From: Bradyrhizobium sp. YR681
GTDB taxonomy: Bacteria > Pseudomonadota > Alphaproteobacteria > Rhizobiales > Xanthobacteraceae
Assembly (NCBI RefSeq): GCF_000282615.1
Contig: NZ_AKIY01000242.1
Span: 1 to 50,700 of the forward strand
Reading direction: 5' to 3'
Length of the DNA: 50,700 bases
A model generated the notes under the pieces. The model made no database searches, was not told the origin of the DNA, and saw nothing but the letters and a program-made list of their open reading frames with translations. How positions within the stretch are numbered: position 1 is the first letter of the stretch; each line of letters begins with the position of its first letter. Positions 7,977 to 15,359 of the stretch are shown here, piece by piece. A program made the position numbers and the translations under genes.

Positions 7977-8945
7977 TCACAGGTGCGCGCTCACATCCGC
8001 AAAATCACGGGCTTGCGCCAGCGTTCCCGACGGCATCTCGCCGAACGTCGTCTTGTAGAGTTTCGAGAATTCGCCCATGTGCCAGAAGCCGTTGGCGAGC
8101 GCCGCGGCTTTCACGGTCATTCCGTTACCTCCGGTCATCAGCTGCGTGCGGGTCGACCACAGCCGCTTCAGCCTGAGATGGTGGTGCAGGCTGACGCCGT
8201 GCACCGCCTGCGTCGCGCTCTGCAGCGTGCGGACGGAGACGCCGAGCGCATTTGCAAGATCGCCGCTGTAGAGCGGGCTGCTGCCGGACAGCGCGGCCGC
8301 CTCGTCCAGCTGCGCAACCAGCTTGCGATGCTTGTCGAACGAGCCGCGCCGGAGATCTTGCGCATCGACGGGGGCGAGGGCGTCATCGAGGGTCGCGAGA
8401 AGCCTTTCCTGGATCGGCCGGTCGATGGCTTCGAACTGCCTGGGATCGTTGCACTGCGAGGCCAGGCAGAACATGTCGAGAATGGTGGCGCGCAGGCGTG
8501 CCATCGCATCGTCGTCGAGACGCGTGAACTCCAGCCCGGTCTCGTAATCCGCCCAGCCGCGATGGCGCATGTCGGAGTTGAAGCGCAGCATCAGATAGGT
8601 GTTGGGATGATGCTCGACCGCCTCGGTGGCGACCTTGCCGCGCACGACCCCGATCATCGAATTGTCGATCTCGCGCCCGTTGGCGGTGGAATGACAGGCG
8701 AGCGGGATGACGAGGCCGACGCCGTGGTCGGTGCCGACATTGGCCTGAAGGCGCCGGGCGAACGTGCGCTGGAGCACGAAGAGACCGTCCCGGAGCGGCA
8801 GGATGGCGCGGTGCAGCGAGAACTGGCGCGGCTCGAGCGGCGTGCTGGTGCCGCCGCCCAGCACTTCGCTCGGACGAAACGACTCGAAGTCGCTGTAGTG
8901 CTCGACGCTCAGCACTCGCGACGGCTTGAGCCAACGTACCGGCAT
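7977..8945 (-). CDS. AraC family transcriptional regulator
   Basis: A 322-residue protein with the AraC double helix-turn-helix at the C-terminus: SGDLANALGVSVRTLQSATQ is the first helix-turn-helix, and VKAAALANGFWHMGEFSKLY followed by TTFGEMPSGTL is the second. The N-terminal 200 residues are a cupin-like ligand or dimerisation region as in the AraC-binding-like 2 group. No adjacent metabolic gene points to a target. Flanked upstream by the LysR gene, same strand, 155 bases apart. Confidence 0.88.
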   Translation of the reverse strand: MPVRWLKPSRVLSVEHYSDFESFRPSEVLGGGTSTPLEPRQFSLHRAILPLRDGLFVLQRTFARRLQANVGTDHGVGLVIPLACHSTANGREIDNSMIGVVRGKVATEAVEHHPNTYLMLRFNSDMRHRGWADYETGLEFTRLDDDAMARLRATILDMFCLASQCNDPRQFEAIDRPIQERLLATLDDALAPVDAQDLRRGSFDKHRKLVAQLDEAAALSGSSPLYSGDLANALGVSVRTLQSATQAVHGVSLHHHLRLKRLWSTRTQLMTGGNGMTVKAAALANGFWHMGEFSKLYKTTFGEMPSGTLAQARDFADVSAHL

Positions 8946-9099
8946 CTCGGGGCCTCAGTGATTTGCGGCGTTCGGCATGTGCCGGCGCGTCCTCGACCTC
9001 GCGCGTGCGACATCGGCCGGAAACGTTGCCGGAGCAACCGTGCTTCACGCAAGTCCGCAAGACCACGGGGCACGATCGCCGCCGTGCCGTCCCGAGACG

Positions 9100-10038
9100 C
9101 TAAGAGGTCTGCGGATAAGCCGCGTTCTCGCGCCGCTCGCGTTCGCCCAGCTCGCGCACCAGCTCCTGGAGGAAAGATTCCGTGTAGGCGGGCAGGGTGC
9201 GCTCGGCGCGGACATAGATGCCGAGGTCGGACCAGACCGGGCTACCGGCATTGTCGAGCGGCAGGAACACGAGCTGGCTGTCGCGCGACAGCCGGCCGAT
9301 GCCGAGCTGGGTCTGGAAGGCGACGCCGACGCCGCGCGCGGCGAGCTCGCGCATCAGATCGATCGAGTTGGCCTGGATCGCCGGCTCCGGCGTCTCGGAG
9401 AGCTGGGCGATCAGCGGCTGGAGCAGATGATAGATCGACAGCTCCGGCAGCGCGTTGATGACGGGGAAGGCGAGACATTGCTCCAGCGTCACCGTCTTGC
9501 GGCGTGCCAGCGGATGCTCGCGCGCGACCACGGCGCCGAGGCGAAACCGCTTCAAGGCGACCTGGCGCAGATCCGGCGGATGGCGCAGCGCCATGGCGAT
9601 GCCGATGTCGGCCTCGCCGCGGCTGAGCGCCTCCAGCACGTCCGCCGATCCCTTCACCTCGAGGGTGAAGCTGACGCGGCGGGCGCGGCCGCGATGCGAG
9701 GCGATCAGCTCCGGCAGCACCGATTCCGTCAGCGACTCGATGCAGGCGATGCTGATGGAGCCGCGCCAATTGCCCGACAGGGACGCGACGTCGGAGCGGA
9801 AGCGGTCGAGGTCCTGGAGCACGTTCATGACATGCCGGGCCAGCATCTCGCCGACCGTCGTCAGCGTCAGGCCGCGCGCATTGCGCTCGAACAGAGGCGA
9901 TCCAACCTCTTGTTCCAGCTTGAGAATCTGGCGACTGACGGCCGAGGAGGCAACGTTCAGGACGCGCGCCGCGGCCCGGATCGATCCGGTGCGGCGGACG
10001 GCGTGGAAGTACTGGATGGCCGGTGAGTGAAAGCGCAT
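9100..10038 (-). CDS. LysR family transcriptional regulator
   Basis: A 312-residue protein. Residues 1-62 form the LysR winged helix (IQYFHAVRRTGSIRAAARVL then SSAVSRQILKLEQEVG). The periplasmic-binding-protein-like effector domain follows, with GEADIGIAMALRHPPDL and ELAARGVGVAFQTQLGIG. The regulated gene is unclear: upstream and divergent is a two-domain wHTH-like protein, so an operator could lie in the 10039-10200 gap, but I see no clear T-N11-A site there. Confidence 0.88.
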   Translation of the reverse strand: MRFHSPAIQYFHAVRRTGSIRAAARVLNVASSAVSRQILKLEQEVGSPLFERNARGLTLTTVGEMLARHVMNVLQDLDRFRSDVASLSGNWRGSISIACIESLTESVLPELIASHRGRARRVSFTLEVKGSADVLEALSRGEADIGIAMALRHPPDLRQVALKRFRLGAVVAREHPLARRKTVTLEQCLAFPVINALPELSIYHLLQPLIAQLSETPEPAIQANSIDLMRELAARGVGVAFQTQLGIGRLSRDSQLVFLPLDNAGSPVWSDLGIYVRAERTLPAYTESFLQELVRELGERERRENAAYPQTS

Positions 10039-10202
10039 GGGTCCCCCGGGAAGAACTATAGCCGTTGCCGAAACGGCATCAACCTGTACGAAATTCTCTG
10101 CTTTTCGAGATCACTGCTCCCCCCTAGGTTCGCCGCCGGCTCGGCCGGGTCCCAATGGGCCCGGTCAGGCCTCGCGCAACGACGCGCCAGGGGAATTTCG
10201 GG

Positions 10203-10772
10203 GTGAACGAGAACATCGCTTGCGAGCTGGAGCACGGGCCCGACACCCGTCTGGTCGATCGCCGTCGTGCGGCCGCCTATGTCGGCGTGACTGCCGGGCG
10301 CTTCGAGCAATTGGTGCGCGACAACGTCGTGCCGCCGCCCGTCATGGTGGACAACAAGCGGCGCTGGCCGATCGGATTGCTCGACGTCGCCAAGGACGCG
10401 GTCGTCGGCAGCATGCCGTGCCTGCCGTCTGTCATGGTCGAGGCCGCGCCGGAGGCGCGCCCTTGCGAGCGGGATCCGGCGCCGGTCGCGCACGAATTAC
10501 CAGATCAAGCCTGGTTCGAGCAGCGCGCGCGGTTCGTGCAGCGCGTGCGCCGGTCGCTGCTCTCCGGCAACGAGATCCGCCTGCTGCGCGAGTTCAAGCT
10601 GCTCAAGCAGAACGAGCTGAGCATGTATGGTTACTACGGCAGCTTCGAAGCGCTGATGGTGCGCGGCTACATCGTCGAGATCGACCGCAAGCCGCCGTCG
10701 AGCCGTCCGCTGGTGACCTATCGCCTGACCGACCGCGGCGAGCAGGTGGTATCGGCGCTGAAGGACGAGTAG
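10203..10772 (+). CDS. Unknown protein with two winged-helix-like segments
   Basis: 189 residues from GTG 10203, chosen because AGGGGAA lies 7 bases upstream; an in-frame ATG at 10155 would add 16. I do not recognise a named family. Residues 15-65 look like an AlpA/MerR-type reader (DRRRAAAYVGVTAGRFEQLV, then a basic KRRWPIGLLD wing). The last 75 residues resemble a second winged helix: SGNEIRLLREFKLLKQNELS, then FEALMVRGYIVEIDRK and TYRLTDRGEQVV, with the last block typical of MarR/PadR-like wings. A DNA-binding role is likely but untested. Confidence 0.6.
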   Translation: MNENIACELEHGPDTRLVDRRRAAAYVGVTAGRFEQLVRDNVVPPPVMVDNKRRWPIGLLDVAKDAVVGSMPCLPSVMVEAAPEARPCERDPAPVAHELPDQAWFEQRARFVQRVRRSLLSGNEIRLLREFKLLKQNELSMYGYYGSFEALMVRGYIVEIDRKPPSSRPLVTYRLTDRGEQVVSALKDE

Positions 10773-10817
10773 CCGCTCGATCAATTCCAGAAAAGCAGGG
10801 CTGGACGCGGGCGGACC

Positions 10818-10844
10818 TATCGATATATCGTATCGGATATAGCG
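10818..10844. promoter_or_regulatory. Palindromic TATCG-rich direct repeat, candidate operator
   Basis: TATCGATATATCG (10818-10830) is followed directly by TATCGGATATAGCG. The core CGATATATCG (10821-10830) is a perfect 10-base palindrome, conspicuous in otherwise GC-rich DNA. It lies 22 bases before the ATG at 10866, where an operator or -10 region would sit. The cognate regulator is not identified; the upstream two-wHTH protein is one candidate. Confidence 0.4.
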
Positions 10845-10865
10845 AACTGCGTTCCGGGACTGGCG

Positions 10866-11243
10866 ATGGAAATCAAGGTGAGGCAGCTCACGACCTGCGA
10901 GGTCGCGGCCGACGGCGGTGCGATCTCGCTGGGCTTCGAGGACGTGACGGGCAATGCCGCCGCCGTCAGCGTCTCGCTGAACCAGGTCGGCGTCCTGATC
11001 ATGACGCTTCCGGGATTGCTGGAGACGGCGCTGAAGGCCCGCTATGGCGACCAGAGCCTGCGCTATGCCTATCCGCTGGCGTCCTGGGTGCTGGAGCAGT
11101 CGACCGACACGACCCAGCGCATCATCACGCTTCAGACCGAGGACGGCTTCAAGGTCCGCTTCTCGATCCCGAGGGACGAGCAGAGCCTGCTTGGCGAGGC
11201 CCTGACGCAGCCGATGCCCGGAATGACGGTGCGGCCGAACTAG
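10866..11243 (+). CDS. Conserved-looking hypothetical protein
   Basis: A 125-residue soluble protein with no signal peptide or membrane helix. It shows alternating strand-like segments (AISLGFEDVTGNAAAVSVSL, QRIITLQTEDGFKVRFSIP) and ends MTVRPN. I do not recognise a family. Codon use matches the surrounding genes, so it is probably real. It follows the two-wHTH gene by 93 bases containing the TATCG palindrome, and a cysteine synthase remnant begins immediately after its stop. Confidence 0.6.
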   Translation: MEIKVRQLTTCEVAADGGAISLGFEDVTGNAAAVSVSLNQVGVLIMTLPGLLETALKARYGDQSLRYAYPLASWVLEQSTDTTQRIITLQTEDGFKVRFSIPRDEQSLLGEALTQPMPGMTVRPN

Positions 11244-11249
11244 CGGCCT

Positions 11250-11670
11250 GGGCGTGCGCTCAAAGAGCGAAATCCAGGCATCAAGATTGCGCTCAGCGAT
11301 CCCATGGGAGCCGCTCTACAACTGGTTCACCAAAGGCGAGCTGACGACGGCAGGCGACTCCATCACCGAAGGGATCGGGCAAATCCGTGTCACCAGGAAC
11401 CTGGAAGGCACGCCTATCGATATGGCCTATCAGATCACGGACGAGGAAGCCTTGCCTGTTCTGTTCGACCTGATCGCGCATGAGGGCCTGGTGCTGGGCG
11501 GCTCGAGCGCGATCAACATCGTCGGGGCCATGCGGCTTGCGCGCGACCTCGGTCCCGGCAAGACCATCGTCACCATCCTCGCGGATGGCGGTCAGCGCTA
11601 TCAATCCAAGCTGTTCAATCCGGAATCCTTGCGCCAGAAAAACCTGCCGGTGCCAAGCTGGATGCGATAG
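11250..11670 (+). pseudogene. Cysteine synthase (CysK-type) remnant: 5'-truncated and frameshifted
   Basis: From about 11314 to the TAG at 11670 the reading frame encodes the C-terminal third of a bacterial cysteine synthase: LYNWFTKGEL, SITEGIGQ, GLVLGGSSAINIVGAMRLAR, GKTIVTILADGG and RYQSKLFNPE, ending PVPSWMR. Upstream, in a different frame from 11250, the DNA reads GRALKERNPGIKIALSDPMG, the preceding segment of the same enzyme. The frame changes at about 11313, where an Ala codon has lost two bases. Nothing 5' of 11250 resembles the rest, including the PLP-lysine region, so about two thirds of the gene is gone. Any peptide from the GTG at 11254 would lack catalytic residues. A functional copy presumably exists elsewhere. 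Confidence 0.85.
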
Positions 11671-11745
11671 CAAGCCGGCCTCGAAGGGCGACCCGTGGCG
11701 ACGGCGCGATCGCGCTGGCCGAACTGGGGCGAGCCTCGCGGCTGG

Positions 11746-13122
11746 TCAAGCCGCCAGCGTGCCGTGGATGCGTCCCAGCGCTCTCTGAAGCGCCGCAAAG
11801 CAGTCCGCGTCGATCTGGCTCCCGACCATTCCGGACATGATCGCCATCGCTTTCGTGATCGTCATCGCGGCGCGATACGGACGATCGGCGGTGAGCGCGT
11901 CGAATATGTCTGCGGTGGTGATCATGCGCGTTTCCAGGCAGATCTGGTCTCCTGCGAGGCCGCGCGGATAACCCTTGCCGTCCAGCCGCTCGTGATGCGC
12001 GCCCGCGATCGGGGCGAGTTTACTGAAGGCGCCGATGCGGGACAGGATGGCCTCGGAATGCGCGGAATGCATCCGCATGACCTCCCATTCGGCGTCGTCG
12101 AGCTTGCCCGGTTTGTCCAGGATGGCGTTGCTGACGCCCAGCTTGCCGATGTCGTGCAGCAGTGCCGCACGTTTGAGCCTGCGCCGCTGCTCGGCGCTGA
12201 ACGCCAGCTCCTCGGCGATCATGTCGGTGAACAACGTTACGCGTTCGCTGTGACCGCTGGTGTAGGGGCTCTTGGAATCCACCACCTGCGCGAAGGCGGC
12301 TGCGATGTCGTCGAGATAGTCCTCGTCGATCGGCAGGCTCGCCTGTTCCGGTGCCTGGCGAATGGCCGATTCATGCTCGTCGCCGGTGCGGAGCATGTCC
12401 CAGAACGTAGGCCGGATTGCGATGCGCTCGAAGGCAGCGACGAGGTCTGGATCGAACCAGGTCCCCGATCGGTTCTTCGCTTCGCGCAACGCCGCCTCAG
12501 GGCCGTTCGAGATATGGAATACATCGATGACCTGTGCCAGCAGAGCGATGCGCGAATAGATCGGGATGGCCGTGCCGGACAAGCCAAGCGGCTTGCCGCC
12601 ACCATCCCAATGCTCATCCAGATTCTTGATGCCTTCGGCCACGGGCTCGGAGAAGCGCATCCTGCGGGCGATATCCGCGCCGCGATGGCAGCGCGTCTCG
12701 ATCAGCTCGCGCGCGATCTCGCCGCCGTTCTGGAAGATGTTGACGATCGCGCGGAACCGTTCGGCAAGTCCGGCCTTCAGGCCGGTATGGCTGAGCACGA
12801 AGCGTAGTGCTTGGGGCAGGCTGCCGTCGATCAGCTTGAAGTCCTGCTTGAAGGTGAGATCATCGGTCAGATACAGCTCGCAGATGCGGGCCGCATTGCT
12901 GCTGCAACCGAGATCCTTCAGCAGCAGCACGTAGTAAAGTTCGGTGATCTCATCCTCGCCAAGGCCGACGTCCTTGCCGATCTCGACGCCGATGCGGCTG
13001 CATCGCACGCAATGTCCGGCCGGCTGCCCCTCGGTCAGATCGAGCGCGTGGCTGAGGGCACCCAGAAGCTCGGCAAGCGTGACCCGGTCATGCTGTCCGT
13101 GGGCTGGCGGCGTAGGTTCCAT
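11746..13122 (-). CDS. HD-GYP domain protein with degenerate N-terminal HD half
   Basis: 458 residues with two related HD domains. The C-terminal one is a full HD-GYP: LLHDIGKLG with His323-Asp324, HHE at 376-378, and DGKGYP at 381-386 followed by RGL. These are the metal ligands and the GYP signature of cyclic di-GMP phosphodiesterases. The N-terminal half has the same layout with the metal motif changed to LLLKDLGC (residues 67-72) and the second motif to DEHWDGGGKPLG. It is probably non-catalytic and may be a sensor or dimerisation domain. No transmembrane segment or receiver domain. It could oppose the diguanylate cyclase at 5875-7818, though they are not in one operon. Confidence 0.87.
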   Translation of the reverse strand: MEPTPPAHGQHDRVTLAELLGALSHALDLTEGQPAGHCVRCSRIGVEIGKDVGLGEDEITELYYVLLLKDLGCSSNAARICELYLTDDLTFKQDFKLIDGSLPQALRFVLSHTGLKAGLAERFRAIVNIFQNGGEIARELIETRCHRGADIARRMRFSEPVAEGIKNLDEHWDGGGKPLGLSGTAIPIYSRIALLAQVIDVFHISNGPEAALREAKNRSGTWFDPDLVAAFERIAIRPTFWDMLRTGDEHESAIRQAPEQASLPIDEDYLDDIAAAFAQVVDSKSPYTSGHSERVTLFTDMIAEELAFSAEQRRRLKRAALLHDIGKLGVSNAILDKPGKLDDAEWEVMRMHSAHSEAILSRIGAFSKLAPIAGAHHERLDGKGYPRGLAGDQICLETRMITTADIFDALTADRPYRAAMTITKAMAIMSGMVGSQIDADCFAALQRALGRIHGTLAA

Positions 13123-13228
13123 GGTCGAGGCTCCGGGGCAGCTTGAGCCGGCCGATCCGGGCCGATTGCATCTTCAAAGCCCTACCTGATCACGAGACAA
13201 TTAACGGCCAGTGTTTTCAGTGGCGGTG

Positions 13229-13717
13229 TTAGTCGGCTGTCTCTGACCTCGGCGGCAGCCGCCGGATCTGAAAGCCGGTCTTGCTCTGCTCGAATCCCGC
13301 CGAGGCGTAGAAGGCCAGGGTCGACGGCTTCTTCGAGCCCGTCATCAGCATGACCTTGTAGCAATCGGCCTGCCACGCGGCGGCGACGGCCGCCTCCAGC
13401 ATCTGCTTGCCGTAGCCGCAGCCCCTGAATGCGGCGTTCGTGACGACGTTCTCGATCAGGCCATAGGGGCGGCCGGCACGCGTCAGATTGGGAATCACGA
13501 CCAGCGTGCAGGATGCAACGACGGAATTTTCGGAGAGCCCGATCAGGACCGCGCTTACGCGAAGATTGTGCAACCGCGCGAGACGCTCTGCAGCGAGGTC
13601 GAGCGACGGATTTTCGTCCTGGGGATCGAGGTGCCGGTAGAGCGCGAGAAGCTGCGGCAGGTCCGAGGGCGCCGCGGCTCGAATGACCAGGGGCTCGTCC
13701 ACGCGCGCGCCGCTCAC
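13229..13717 (-). CDS. GNAT family N-acetyltransferase
   Basis: A 162-residue GNAT protein. The acetyl-CoA-binding motif A reads VVTNAAFRGCGYGKQMLEAA (RGCGYGK as the R/Q-x-x-G-x-G/A loop), and the C-terminal LAFYASAGFEQSKTGF is the usual motif B region. The GTG start at 13717 overlaps the stop of the upstream ModE-like gene by four bases (GTGA), so the two are translationally coupled. The substrate is unknown. Confidence 0.85.
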   Translation of the reverse strand: MSGARVDEPLVIRAAAPSDLPQLLALYRHLDPQDENPSLDLAAERLARLHNLRVSAVLIGLSENSVVASCTLVVIPNLTRAGRPYGLIENVVTNAAFRGCGYGKQMLEAAVAAAWQADCYKVMLMTGSKKPSTLAFYASAGFEQSKTGFQIRRLPPRSETAD

Positions 13718-14088
13718 GATTTCCGCGAACGGGCGATGTCGCTCCTGAGCGCTTCCAGCTCCTTGTGCACCGCGCGCGCGGCGTCGCGCTCGATCTTGCG
13801 GTAGCGCGCAACGAGTTTCTCACCGAATGGCGTGAGCAGCGCGCCGCCGCCGTTCTTGCCGCCGGCTTGCGGCTCGACCACGGGATGTCCGCAGATGCGG
13901 TTGATCTCGTCCACGAGATCCCAGGCGCGCTTGTAGGACATGTCCATGGCGCGGCCGGCCGCCGAAATCGACCCTTGCTCGCGAATCTGCTCCAGAAGCT
14001 CGATCTTGCCGGGCCCGATCCGATCCTCGCCGTCGAGGTCGATGCGAAGGCTGAGCTGGGGAAGCGATTTGGCGCTCGCGCGCGACAT
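13714..14088 (-). CDS. ModE-like (LysR-type HTH) transcriptional regulator
   Basis: 124 residues from ATG 14088 (MSRASAKSLPQLSLRIDLDG); an in-frame start at 14163 would add 25. The fold is the N-terminal domain of ModE: GPGKIELLEQIREQGSISAA, then GRAMDMSYKRAWDLVDEINR and a wing with LLTPFGEKLVARY. There is no molybdate-binding TOBE/MOP domain, so any metal response would need another partner. No molybdate transport genes are adjacent. Coupled to the downstream GNAT gene. It shares its reader type with the neighbouring 360-residue regulator, so the two may be related by duplication or both act locally. Confidence 0.8.
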   Translation of the reverse strand: MSRASAKSLPQLSLRIDLDGEDRIGPGKIELLEQIREQGSISAAGRAMDMSYKRAWDLVDEINRICGHPVVEPQAGGKNGGGALLTPFGEKLVARYRKIERDAARAVHKELEALRSDIARSRKS

Positions 14089-14166
14089 GACGGGGTCTCT
14101 TGCTCTGTTCGCCGGCGAGATTGCCACTCTTGCCCGCGACCGACAAGGTGAGCGAGTCGTCATTCA

Positions 14167-15249
14167 TCATCGCACGGCGTGCATCTCCAGAAACGCCTTC
14201 ACGCCGGTCACGCTGCCCGTATCCGACGGCACGTAGCCGGGCAGGGTGGCGACGGCCGCGCGAAAATCGGCGCTGCGGATGATTTCGAGGATGCGCTGCA
14301 TCGGCCCGGTATCGAGGAAGGCGCGCTTGCAGACGAAGAAATAATCCTCGGTGAGGAGGCGGATGAAGTCGAGGCCGAAATGGCGGGCGGCCGCCTCGAC
14401 GCCAAAGCTCGCATCGGCCATGCCGCTCGCGACATAGGCCGCGACGGCGGCGTGGGTGAACTCGATCTGCTGCGCACCGTTGATCCTGCTTTCATCGATG
14501 CCGCTTGCCGCGAGCAACTGGTCGAACAGCAGGCGCGTGCCGGAATCATGATCGCGGTTGACGAAGCGGACTTTTGGATTGGTGAGGTCACTCAGAGAGG
14601 CGATCCGCAGCGGATTGCCGTGCGCGACCATCAGCCCCATCTCGCGGGTGACGAAGCTGATGATGCGGTCCTCGCGCGGATCGAGCCATTCGCGCGCCGC
14701 CTTGATGCCTTGCGCGCGCAATGCGCCGTGCGGCAGATGCAGCCCGGAGAGATCGCAGGCGCCTTGCGCCAGTGACACCAGCGAATTCTGGTTGCTGACA
14801 TAGCGCAGATCGACGCCGATGCCGGGCTCGCGGTCGAGGAATTCGCGCAGCTTTGCCACCGCAAAGCCGTGGCTGGCATGGACGCGGATCACGGAGGGCC
14901 GTTGTTCGAGGAACGGCTTGATCTCGCTCGCCAGCTCCTGCGCCAGGTTTTCCAGCTGTGGCCCGAGCCGCGCCTGCATGCGCTCGCCCGCCCACACCAG
15001 CCGCTCGCCGAACGGCGTCAGCTTCGAGCCCTTGCCGCGCTGGGTCTCGACGAGGGGGGTGCCGAAGAACTCCGACCATTGCTCGATCAGATTCCAGACG
15101 TGCCGGTAGGACAGGTGCGCGTCGGCGGCCGCGCTCGTGATCTTCCCGGTCTTCCGGATTTCGTTGAGGACGCCGAGCATGATGACGGCGGTGCGCGGAT
15201 TGCCGTCGCGGCGAAACCGCCAGACGGCCTCGATCTCGATCTGAAGCAT
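14167..15249 (-). CDS. ModE-type HTH fused to a periplasmic-binding-protein-like domain (transcriptional regulator)
   Basis: 360 residues. The first 90 form a ModE/LysR-like winged helix: VIMLGVLNEIRKTGKITSAA, LSYRHVWNLIEQWSEFFGTP, KLTPFGERLVWAGER. Residues about 120-345 are a molybdate-binding-protein-like domain used as an effector sensor, with IRVHASHGFAVAKLREFL, VRFVNRDHDSGTRLLFDQLL and a C-terminal GYVPSDTGSVTGVKAF. Such fusions regulate neighbouring oxidoreductase genes. It is divergent from an aldehyde dehydrogenase, with two palindromes in the shared 110-base gap, one only 11 bases from this start codon. Control of the dehydrogenase plus autoregulation is the simplest reading. Confidence 0.82.
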   Translation of the reverse strand: MLQIEIEAVWRFRRDGNPRTAVIMLGVLNEIRKTGKITSAAADAHLSYRHVWNLIEQWSEFFGTPLVETQRGKGSKLTPFGERLVWAGERMQARLGPQLENLAQELASEIKPFLEQRPSVIRVHASHGFAVAKLREFLDREPGIGVDLRYVSNQNSLVSLAQGACDLSGLHLPHGALRAQGIKAAREWLDPREDRIISFVTREMGLMVAHGNPLRIASLSDLTNPKVRFVNRDHDSGTRLLFDQLLAASGIDESRINGAQQIEFTHAAVAAYVASGMADASFGVEAAARHFGLDFIRLLTEDYFFVCKRAFLDTGPMQRILEIIRSADFRAAVATLPGYVPSDTGSVTGVKAFLEMHAVR

Positions 15250-15259
15250 CGATCATCCT

Positions 15260-15277
15260 TATGAAGTGTACTTCATA
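15260..15277. promoter_or_regulatory. 18-base palindrome, candidate operator of the divergent promoter
   Basis: TATGAAGT-GT-ACTTCATA: two perfect 8-base arms separated by 2 bases. It begins 11 bases upstream of the regulator start at 15249, and its right end overlaps TATAAT at 15276-15281, a good -10 match on the plus strand. Binding here would block both directions. Confidence 0.55.
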
Positions 15278-15333
15278 TAATAGGCGCCCATCGGCACACC
15301 ATATCATATTTACTCCGCGTAACAGGCGCCTAG

Positions 15334-15347
15334 TCTGGTATACCAGA
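15334..15347. promoter_or_regulatory. 14-base perfect palindrome TCTGGTATACCAGA upstream of the aldehyde dehydrogenase
   Basis: A perfect palindrome just before the ribosome-binding site AGGAGG (15350-15355). TGGTATACCA-type sites are typical operators of GntR/FCD regulators, none of which is nearby. An outer repeat, TAGGCGCC at 15281-15288 and GGCGCCTA at 15325-15332, flanks the AT-rich stretch before it. Confidence 0.5.
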
Positions 15348-15359
15348 ACAGGAGGAAAT

